Below are positions 40,681 through 49,200 of a DNA stretch of 64,000 nt, in pieces. The position numbers and the translations under genes are program-made. Each line of letters starts with the position of its first letter. Within the stretch, counting starts at the first letter, position 1. Source of the DNA: Paenibacillus lutrae (lineage in GTDB: Bacteria > Bacillota > Bacilli > Paenibacillales > NBRC-103111); contig NZ_RHLK01000011.1 of assembly GCF_009757775.1 (NCBI RefSeq), positions 1-64,000 of the forward strand. The letters are read 5' to 3'. The notes under the pieces were generated by a model. The model was not told the DNA's origin, did no database searches, and worked only from the letters and a program-made list of their open reading frames with translations.

Positions 40681-41163
40681 TGCCTCTTTTCGACTGCCTA
40701 TTTGTGGTAAGCTGTAGGAGTAGGATGTTCGAGGTTTATGAACAGGTTATGATTTAGATCTTTCCGGCTATACTGATTAGTAACTTACGTCCGGCTGTTA
40801 TGGATCAGCGTAGGCTTGACTGAATAGGCAGCAGCACAAGATCCGGTAAAAGTTCTTGTGCGAAGACGGAAAGCTGCAAGAGTAGAATCAATCAAGTAAA
40901 TGCGCCGCCCCCTACCCCTGCTGGCTAGCTTAGCTTTGGACTAAGACAAGCCGCAGTTAACACACCTTCTCGCTTTCAGCCACTGTATGCCCCGTAACCG
41001 GCAGCAGGAATCGGAACTTCGCGGAAGCAACAGGATTCTGGAAGTGCTGATTATCTTGATGCACAAGCGACTACAGCGCTTCCAGCAGCGGCTAAACCTG
41101 TTCAAAGGATACGTTATCGGGTATGAATACGGAGGAGCTCAACCTAATAAGAAGGTGACAACT
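40681..41163. other. long non-coding leader of rnr
   Basis: No gene is supported, although the rnr frame stays open back to 40987. GCACAAGA (40834-40841) and TCTTGTGC (40854-40861) form a perfect 8-bp stem. I recognise no riboswitch. Confidence 0.45.
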
Positions 41164-44100
41164 ATGGTAACAGAGCAGGATATTTTGAATTTTATGCGTG
41201 AAAATGCGTACAAGCCTATGACATATCAGGAGCTTGAGAAGCATTTTGGCATCGGCAGCGCTTCGGAATTTAAGGATTTCGTGAAACTGCTGAACGACCT
41301 GGAGCAATCCGGTCATGTACTTCGTACGCGCAATGAGCGGTATGGAGTGCCGGAGAGGATGAATTTGATCCGTGGACGCCTGCAGGCTCATCCCAAGGGC
41401 TTCGGTTTCCTGATTCCCGACGACAGGGATCATCCGGATGTGTACATTCATGCGAATGACATGAATACGGCCATGAACAGTGACATTATTCTTGTGCGTG
41501 TCACGAGTAAGGGCGCGGCCGGCGGCAAGCTCGAAGGCGAGGTTGTACGTGTCGTTATTCGCGCGAATACGCGCATCGTGGGCACGTTCCAGAATCACGA
41601 AAGTTACGGATTTGTCGTTCCCGACGATAAAAGAGTGCAGCGGGATATTTTTATTCCGAAGAATGCTTTTATGGGTGCGGCTGACGGTCAGAAGGTCGTC
41701 GTTAATATCATTCAGTATCCGGAGGGCCGCGCAGCGGCGCAGGGCGAAGTGATTGAGATTCTGGGGCACAAGGATGATCCGGGTGTAGATATCCTGTCGA
41801 TTATCCGCAAGTTCCAGCTTCCCGAAGCGTTCAGCGAAGAAGTGATGGAGGAAGCCGAAAGCGTGCCGGACTCCATCAGTGAAGAGGAGATCGTCAATCA
41901 GAATCGCCGAGACCTTCGCGGTAAGCGGATCGTCACCATTGACGGCGAAGATGCCAAGGACCTCGATGACGCGGTTAACGTGGAACGGCTGCCCAACGGC
42001 AATTATCTCCTTGGTGTTCATATCGCGGATGTCAGTTATTATGTGACGGAAGAATCTGCACTGAACCAGGAAGCTTATAACCGCGGCTGTTCCGTCTATT
42101 TGGTGGACCGGGTAATTCCGATGCTCCCGCACCGGTTGTCCAACGGGATCTGTTCCCTTAATCCGCAGGTAGACCGCCTGACCATGTCGTGTGAGATGGA
42201 ATTCGATGCGGCTATGAACGTCGTGCGGCATGATGTTTTTACGAGTGTAATCCGGACTGCGGAGCGTATGACTTATAATAATGTACGAAAGCTGCTTACG
42301 GAGGAAACACCTGATCCGGAGCTGATCGAACGTTACGGGTACTTGGTTGACGATTTCCGTCTCATGGAAGAGCTGGCGATGAAACTGCGCAATAGACGGA
42401 TTCAGCGCGGTGCAATTGACTTTGACTTCCAGGAATCCAAAATCATCGTGGATAAAGAAGGCACGCCGGTCGATATCATCAAGCGGGAGCGCTCGATTGC
42501 CGAGATGATTATTGAAGAATTCATGCTGGCGGCGAACGAAACTGTTGCGGAGCATTTCCACTGGATGAAAGTGCCGTTCCTGTACCGGGTCCACGAAGAT
42601 CCCGATGCGGAGAAGCTGGCGCATTTTATGGAGTTCATTACGAACTTCGGTTATGTGGTGCGCGGGCGCGGGAATACCGTACATCCTAGAGCGCTTCAAT
42701 CTCTGCTTGAGGAGATTAAAGGGGCTAAAGAGGAAACGGTCATCAGCACGGTTCTGCTCCGCTCGATGAAGCAGGCGCGGTATGATGCAAACAGTCTGGG
42801 TCACTTTGGATTGGCGGCGGAGTTCTACTCCCACTTCACTTCTCCAATCCGCCGGTATCCCGATCTGATTATTCACCGGGTGATCCGCGAGGTGCTTGAG
42901 AACGGCGGAGGTCTGTCCGATAAGCGCCAGGAGTACCTGAGAGGACGTATGGACGATATTGCCGAGCAATCCTCTCAGCGTGAGCGTATCGCCGTTGATG
43001 CAGAGCGTGAGACGGATGCTTTGAAAAAGGCGGAGTTTATGCTCGATAAAGTCGGTGAGGATTTTGAAGGGATTATTTCGAGCGTGACGAGCTTCGGGAT
43101 TTTCGTGGAGCTGGAGAACACGGTTGAAGGCCTGATCCGTTTGAGTGATCTGACCGACGATTATTATCACTATCATGAAATGCAGCATGCGCTTATCGGT
43201 GAGCGTACATCTAAGATCTACCGGATCGGTGATGAGGTTAAAGTCCGCGTCAGCCGCGTGAATATGGACGAGCGGACCATCGACTTTGAAATGGTCGATA
43301 TGAAACCGCGTTCCAATAAGTTCAGTATGCTGGACCGCAAGAAAAGCGGAGACCGCGGACGCGGCGGCCCTAAGAATCGCGTATCCGGCGGAAGAGGCGG
43401 CAAGGGCGGACAAGACCGCGGACGCGTGCGCGATGTGCTTGTAAAGCCGAGTGATACTCCAGTTGCCGGTGCAGCAGCCGAAGAGGGCAGCGGCCGTAAA
43501 CGCCGCAAGCGGAAGAAGAAAAGCACAGTAGCTGAAGGCGCACCTCTGGTAATTACGCCGGCGGTAAGAACAGCGGAACCTGGTGACGAGAGTCTGACGC
43601 AGGAAGGCGCAGCCGCCGGACGCAAGCGCAGACGCCGTAAAGGCGGCGCTCAAGCGGCTGGAGAAGCAGGATCAGACAACCGCGAAGACCGCGGGCTCGA
43701 AAGCGGCGCTGATCAAGGCCGTGTTGAGCAGGGCGAGAGAAGAGAAGGCAGTGCGGAGGCTGGCGAAGGCGGAGGCCGTAAACGGAGCAGACGCCGTAAG
43801 GGCGGTTCACCGGCTGAAGCGGGCAATGTCGGCGAGTCCACGAGCCCGGAGGGCAGCCGCGCAGGACGCATGGATGGCGCTGCTGGCGAAGCCGGCGCAA
43901 GTGAGAGAGCGGGCCGCAGAAGCGGCGTGAATGGTGACGCCGGTACGAGCGTTGCCGCACGCAGCGAAGGCGGCAGAGGCCGCAAGAGCGTCACGCCTGG
44001 CGATGCGGGCGGCCGCGGCATTTCGCTGCGCGGAGATGCAGCTGCGTCTAGCACTGGCGGTGAGACCGCGCGTGATGGCGCTGGCGAGCCGGGACAGCGC

Positions 44101-44307
44101 AAGCGGGGTCGCGGCGCAGCTGGAGATGCTGCGCCTGGCAGAGGCGCGGGCAGAGGCCGCAGCGACGGCGCTCCGCGTCCACTGGCGCCGTATTCCGGCG
44201 ACTGGGCGAAGTCGGTGAACGCGCTGACGAAGACGGTGCGCGGAGATCGGCACACGCCGGACGGGCGCGATCCGTCGGAGAACAGACGCCCTCGCGGCCG
44301 CCGGTAG
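41164..44307 (+). CDS. rnr: ribonuclease R with long basic low-complexity tail
   Basis: A 1047-residue 3'-5' exoribonuclease. An N-terminal helical domain and cold-shock domains (RLQAHPKGFGFLIPDD, then NHESYGFVVPDD) precede the RNB catalytic domain with DGEDAKDLDDAV (about 260-271). The S1 domain is at about 633-713. Residues about 719-1047 are an exceptional Arg/Gly/Ala/Lys-rich tail with repeated GRKRRKRKKK, GRKRRRRKGG and GRKRSRRRKGG blocks. Typical RNase R is 750-820 residues. It degrades structured RNA and works with SmpB-tmRNA in nonstop decay. AAGGTGAC supports the ATG at 41164. The frame is open throughout, and the tail DNA is markedly GC-rich. Confidence 0.93.
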   Translation: MVTEQDILNFMRENAYKPMTYQELEKHFGIGSASEFKDFVKLLNDLEQSGHVLRTRNERYGVPERMNLIRGRLQAHPKGFGFLIPDDRDHPDVYIHANDMNTAMNSDIILVRVTSKGAAGGKLEGEVVRVVIRANTRIVGTFQNHESYGFVVPDDKRVQRDIFIPKNAFMGAADGQKVVVNIIQYPEGRAAAQGEVIEILGHKDDPGVDILSIIRKFQLPEAFSEEVMEEAESVPDSISEEEIVNQNRRDLRGKRIVTIDGEDAKDLDDAVNVERLPNGNYLLGVHIADVSYYVTEESALNQEAYNRGCSVYLVDRVIPMLPHRLSNGICSLNPQVDRLTMSCEMEFDAAMNVVRHDVFTSVIRTAERMTYNNVRKLLTEETPDPELIERYGYLVDDFRLMEELAMKLRNRRIQRGAIDFDFQESKIIVDKEGTPVDIIKRERSIAEMIIEEFMLAANETVAEHFHWMKVPFLYRVHEDPDAEKLAHFMEFITNFGYVVRGRGNTVHPRALQSLLEEIKGAKEETVISTVLLRSMKQARYDANSLGHFGLAAEFYSHFTSPIRRYPDLIIHRVIREVLENGGGLSDKRQEYLRGRMDDIAEQSSQRERIAVDAERETDALKKAEFMLDKVGEDFEGIISSVTSFGIFVELENTVEGLIRLSDLTDDYYHYHEMQHALIGERTSKIYRIGDEVKVRVSRVNMDERTIDFEMVDMKPRSNKFSMLDRKKSGDRGRGGPKNRVSGGRGGKGGQDRGRVRDVLVKPSDTPVAGAAAEEGSGRKRRKRKKKSTVAEGAPLVITPAVRTAEPGDESLTQEGAAAGRKRRRRKGGAQAAGEAGSDNREDRGLESGADQGRVEQGERREGSAEAGEGGGRKRSRRRKGGSPAEAGNVGESTSPEGSRAGRMDGAAGEAGASERAGRRSGVNGDAGTSVAARSEGGRGRKSVTPGDAGGRGISLRGDAAASSTGGETARDGAGEPGQRKRGRGAAGDAAPGRGAGRGRSDGAPRPLAPYSGDWAKSVNALTKTVRGDRHTPDGRDPSENRRPRGRR

Positions 44308-44358
44308 GCTGGCGGGATAGGACCGGGGCTGTCGAACTGACGAAGCGGCTTGTTCCTT

Positions 44359-44409
44359 GGAACGAGGGGCGGCGGATGGACTTTGAATAGTCGCCTACTG
44401 CCTCGTTCC
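44359..44409 (+). other. inverted repeat between rnr and smpB
   Basis: GGAACGAGG (44359-44367) pairs perfectly with CCTCGTTCC (44401-44409) over a 33-nt loop. A T7 run occurs only further downstream, near 44433, so a terminator role is uncertain. Confidence 0.45.
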
Positions 44410-44633
44410 GAATGTTCAGCTATTTAATAGACTTTTTTTGCTGACCTAGTACAGCCATAGGCTTTAAATTAAGATAACCGCCCGCCTATGCGGCAGCAGC
44501 TCTATGCTGAATTGCCGTATGGTCCGGGCGTTTCTTGATTTTTAACGGAGATGTTGATAAAATAAAGAACACTCCGCTTTTTCAAAAAGGCACAGATGGG
44601 GTAACAATAGCATGAACGACTGGAGGGATAACC

Positions 44634-45113
44634 GTGGCTAAGAAGGCAGACAGTAAGGTGCTTGCACAGAACAAGAAGGCGTCTCACGACTATTTTATCG
44701 AAGATACGTACGAGTGCGGACTGGTGCTGACTGGCACGGAGATTAAATCCCTGCGGATGGGCAAAGCCAATATTTCGGATTCGTTCGCAACGATCCGCAA
44801 TTCCGAAGCGTTCGTGCACAATATGCACATCAGTCCTTTTGAACAAGGGAACCGTAACAATCCGAGTGATCCGACAAGAGCGAGAAAGCTGCTTTTGAAG
44901 AAAGCGGAGATCAACAAGCTGATCGGTGCTTCCAAGCAGGAAGGCTACACACTGGTTCCGCTGAAGATTTACGTTCGCAACGGATACGCGAAGCTACTTA
45001 TTGGACTCGGTAAAGGTAAGAAACAGTACGACAAGCGCGATACCGCGGCCAAACGCGATGCTCAGCGGGACATTCAACGAGTGCTGCGGGAGAAGCAGAA
45101 AGTCGCCAGGTAA
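44634..45113 (+). CDS. smpB: SsrA-binding protein SmpB
   Basis: A 159-residue RNA-binding protein needed for tmRNA to enter stalled ribosomes. It has [39 protein letters not shown] and [11 protein letters not shown], and the C-terminal [17 protein letters not shown] basic tail that probes the empty mRNA channel. The start is GTG 44634 with CTGGAGGG upstream. It lies just before ssrA, the conserved order. Confidence 0.96.
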   Translation: MAKKADSKVLAQNKKASHDYFIEDTYECGLVLTGTEIKSLRMGKANISDSFATIRNSEAFVHNMHISPFEQGNRNNPSDPTRARKLLLKKAEINKLIGASKQEGYTLVPLKIYVRNGYAKLLIGLGKGKKQYDKRDTAAKRDAQRDIQRVLREKQKVAR

Positions 45114-45291
45114 TACGAAGCTTGAAGTAAGAGGTAAATACTATACCAGTAGTGGGAAACGTCTTCCGGACTTCCAACGATCTTCACCTGCTTTTTGCGT
45201 GAGATGTGGTATAATAAGTGGAGTAAGGCAAGCAGCAACAAACAGCATCCGGCTCGATGAGCCGTTGCATCCGCAGTTCCTTTTCTATTAC

Positions 45292-45654
45292 GGGGGCGTT
45301 TATGGATTCGACGGGGGTAGTTCGAGCATGGGTAGCGGGTAGTGGGGACGCGTCCGCTTTATCAACGCTAAAGCCTATTAAACGGCAAACAACAACAAAA
45401 CTACGCTTTCGCAGCCTAAGAAACTGTGTGCGTGCTTCTATCTAGCATCGTCCATGTGACTAGAATAGGGGCTAACAAGTAGTGGACTACGCTGTCTCAT
45501 CTCCGCCTGGGGTGAGCTGAAGAAGACAATCAGGCTGACCTTAGCGATAGCCTGTTACGGGGCGCTTGCTAGGGTGACATCAAATCCGTGACTACACCCG
45601 TAGAAGCTTATGTGTCGTTATCTTCGGACAGGGGTTCGACTCCCCTCGCCTCCA
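45292..45654 (+). ncRNA. ssrA: transfer-messenger RNA (tmRNA)
   Basis: A 363-nt tmRNA. The 5' end GGGGGCG pairs with the 3' CGCCTCC (one G-T pair), discriminator A, with no encoded CCA. TTTATGGATTCGACGGGGG is at the 5' side, and the T arm is GGGGTTCGACTCCCC. The tag frame at 45384-45419 reads GKQQQNYAFAA then TAA, preceded by the alanine carried by tmRNA itself. A strong terminator follows. The last 15 nt are repeated at 45855-45869, and the last ~75 nt have a decayed copy at 51733-51807. Confidence 0.97.
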
Positions 45655-45869
45655 TACCGATTACAGCAGAAGGTCCCAGCCGAGAGAGGCTGGGGCCTTT
45701 TTGCTGTTCTGTGGGAGGCTGAGGGAGAAGACCGCAGGTTCGGTCCGTGCGGACCGAAGTGTATATGCGAAAGGGAGCACGGTATTGAAATGTACCGCTA
45801 GGGTGGTCAACGTTGAGTTGTTATCGTAAGCAGGTTGGATATACATTTCAATACCTCCCCTCGCCTCCA
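45640..45869. repeat. direct repeats of the ssrA 3' end (possible att sites)
   Basis: CTCCCCTCGCCTCCA occurs at 45640-45654, as the real tmRNA end, and identically at 45855-45869. The 215 bp between carry the ssrA terminator, a small hairpin (TTCGGTCC/GGACCGAA, 45739-45758) and a 14-bp inverted repeat, GGTATTGAAATGTA (45781-45794) with its complement at 45842-45855. No gene is seen. The layout resembles a small insertion at an ssrA attachment site. Confidence 0.7.
45672..45702 (+). terminator. ssrA terminator
   Basis: GGTCCCAGCC (45672-45681) pairs with GGCTGGGGCC (45688-45697, one G-T pair), followed by T5. Confidence 0.9.
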
Positions 45870-46170
45870 GCAATAAGACACCTTAGAAGTGTCGATTTTG
45901 CGTAGATGGAGCAACAGAGGGATTGCCCCTAACAGAGGTCAGCACCGTGCGCAGGGTCGATATGATTTATTATCTTAAAGCTCGCGACGCTTGTTCATTA
46001 ATCTGCACACCTTGCGGCAATACAAGTAAGATGGGTACAATCAGCCTAAGTTTTCATCATAAAGTTACAATAGGCAGGACGAAACCTCCGCTAGCTCAAT
46101 CTTACCTAGTGGAAATTTCCCCCAAAATGTCACCTGAGTACCAAAAGTTGTCACCATTGTCCATATAAAT
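45870..46170. other. non-coding gap downstream of the ssrA repeat
   Basis: No gene is supported; the open frames lack ribosome binding sites. ACACCTTAGAAGTGT near 45878 is a small hairpin. Nothing else is recognised before the promoter of the SLH gene. Confidence 0.4.
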
Positions 46171-46192
46171 TGAAAACGCTTCCAATTATAAT
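46171..46192 (+). promoter_or_regulatory. cre-like site overlapping a -10 region
   Basis: TGAAAACGCTTCCA (46171-46184) matches the CcpA box TGWAANCGNTNWCA in all but one position. TATAAT follows at 46187-46192, 42 nt before the SLH gene. CcpA bound here would cover the promoter, implying glucose repression. Confidence 0.6.
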
Positions 46193-46233
46193 GTATTTGT
46201 TCCAAAAAAATAGATTTGGAAAGGTGGATGTTA

Positions 46234-49200
46234 ATGCGAAGTAATTTGGCAAGATTGAGCTTGTTCCTCGTCGTATGTTTGATCGCAATGTTGTTTCCGA
46301 AATGGGAAACGACAGCGCAGGCGGCTGGTGGCAGCGGGGGCTCAAGCGTAAGCGATGACGTATACGCGGTATCGCTGGACGGTAGTCTCCAATTGAAAGT
46401 AAATTACATCAACACCAATGTGGACGTCCCGCAGAAAAGTAACTATTTGGCTCTTTTTACAAGCGGGACACCCGTCACCAATGTGACAGCTAACAGCAAC
46501 GAAGTGTTTGTGAAAAGCACGAATGTTGCGGTCCAAGTGGATTCGCAAGGCGTAGTGCTCAAAATGGTGGGCCCCAAGGGGGGGATTAATTCAAGCAATA
46601 ACAAGCCGAATGGGTGGGATGCAAGTCAAAATGTAGAAATCCCTTCGGGCGGGTTTGTCATTTTAGCTAATGACAACGACTGGTTAGGCAAAGACTTCCG
46701 TAAGGCGCTGTACAATGCATTCCAAGCGGGCGATACGATTATCCTCGAGCGCGGCGGCATACCGATCACAGCTGCGGATTTTATGGGACTGCCCAGCCTG
46801 CAAGTAGAAGCCCAGCCGGTTTCACCGGTAACTTCAGCTGCGCATGACGTGAAAGGAAAGGTGCTTAACTACACAGCCGGCACCGGGCTGTCGGTGAAAG
46901 TAGGCGACGTAGCGGCTCCTATCGGAGCGGATGGAACGTTCAGCCAAACCGTGACGCTGGAGGAAGGAGTCAATAAGATTTCTGTCAAGCTGCTCAAAAA
47001 TGCGGATGTTCTACAGGAAACTCCGCTTGAGATCGTCTATCAGCAAACGAGCGGCGATTTGATTGAGATCGAGGCGCCTCCTGTAGACATAACGATTAAC
47101 GTCGAAGGACCTAAGAAGACGATTAACTACATCGACAAGGATGTGACAGGGATTCCGAATATCATTGCCCTGTTTACGACTGAATACGGCACGAAAATTC
47201 CAATTCCCGCCAGCAACGTGGCTATTCAGGTCGATGCGAGTGGAACAGTAACCAAGATGATCAATGCGGCCAACGGCAATAGTACGCCTTCGTGGGTAGG
47301 GGGCGAACTCGAAATTCCGCAAGGCGGCTTTGTTCTTATGGCCCAAGATAACAGCTATGGCACTTACGATATCAAAAAATATGTGGCGACCAAATTTAAA
47401 GTTGGCGATTTGGCTAAGCTGCGTAAAAACGGCAATGTCGTCCCCGTAGCTGACCTGATGAGCGGTACAGGCGCAGTCCCAAGACTGCAACTGGACGGCC
47501 TCACGATGCTTACAACAGCTGATACACAAACGACGATTACCGGTAAAATCACGAATCCGGCCGAGGCTTCCCTGACGATCGGCGGGCAAGAGGTTACGCT
47601 GCAAGCAGACGGTACGTTCCGCCATACAGCGGCACTTGCGGCTGGGCCGAATTATATCGACACCGTTCTGTCCAAGAACGGGAAGGAGCTGGACCGCAGA
47701 TCGATCGTCGTATTTAGCAGACCTTCCCTCACACAGGAAAAGCAAATCATCCTGTGGGTTGACCAAGCGTCCAACGCGAAGAAGTTCAAGACGGGCGAAA
47801 GCGTCTTACACTTCCTCACCCAAGCGAAGGAAGCGGGCGTTACGGATATCGCGTTTGACGTCAAAGGGGTCGAAGGCTACGCCTCATACAAGAAAAACGA
47901 TCTGACTCAGCGTCCATATGTCAGCGAGATGGTGGATAGCGATCGGAGAGGCGCTCCCGATCTCGATTTGCTTGAATTGTTCGTGGAGCATGGACATGCA
48001 CTCGGGCTGAAGATACACGCAGCATTTAACGTATTTGCCGAAGGCTCCATTGCGGTAAATGACTTTGCCGTGATTGATCAGCATCTGGACTGGGAAGAGC
48101 GGGTATTCCGTCCGGAAGATAACGGAGAAATCAAACGTCTTAGGGAAAGCGCTTACGGACAAAAGGGCTTGTCTGGAGCTTCGGGCGGCGCGGCGGTGCT
48201 GTTCGTGAATCCTGCGAACGACGAAGTGCGCGACTACCAGTTGAAAACGTTCGAGGAAGTGATGAAAAACTATAACGTCGACGGTATTATTCACGACCGG
48301 GGCCGTTATGATAACGAAACCGCCGAGTTCAGCGATGTGACGAAGGCCAAATTCGAAGCGTTCCTGCAACAGCGGAACAAGAAGCTTACGAATTGGCCGG
48401 ACGATATTTTCCGTTATGTGAATGGCAAACGGGTGGACGGTCCGCTTATCCAAGACTGGTGGGAGTTCCGTTCCGGCACGATAGCCAGCTTTATGGAGGA
48501 ATCGCGCGCCCTGGTTGACCGCTACTCGGCATCCAAAGGCAAAGAGATTCAAATGTCCGCTTACGTAGGCGCCTGGTTCGAGTCTTACTATTTGAACGGC
48601 GTCCATTGGGGAAGCAAAAACTTCCGCTACGACAGCAGACTGAAGCTGCCGAACGGTTCACTCTATACGGATGAGTATTATCAAACCGGTTATATCGATA
48701 CGATGGATTTCCTGATGGTTGGAACCTACTACGGCACGACGCCGGAAATACAGCGGTACTTGACGCTGGACTCCATCGTAACGAACGGCGAAGTTCCGCT
48801 GTATGCCGGGATGGCACTGGTAGACTTGCAATCTCCTGCCCTGCAGCGGGAAATTTTCCAAACGGCGTTGGGCAGTTCGAACGGTTTGATGCTGTTTGAC
48901 GCTTCTCTGGCCAATTGGCCGATCATTAAAGCGTCCATCGACAACGAAGAGTACGTAAAGAACTATCAGGTTGGCATAAGCAAGCCGGGCGATCCTTCTT
49001 CTTTTATCGAAGGCAGCTATTATAACGTCAGCCGGAATTCCGGCGATTTGAACGTCTACAACGAAGAATTCGGCTCATCGACCGGCGGAAACCGCTTTGG
49101 TGTCGAAGTTGTAGCCGATGCGACCGGTAAAGTAACCAAGGTCGTCAACAAATCGCAAGCGATCAATTGGAACTGGGGCTCCCCCGAAAACAATAACAGT

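Noticed and set aside
41092-43653. An 853-codon open frame on the minus strand inside rnr
   Set aside because: It mirrors the codon phase of rnr, has no ribosome binding site and no recognisable domain. The sense frame is a complete RNase R.
45385-45420. Reading the tmRNA tag from GCA as ANNNKTT...
   Set aside because: That frame has no nearby stop. The frame starting GGC gives GKQQQNYAFAA and a stop, as expected for tmRNA.
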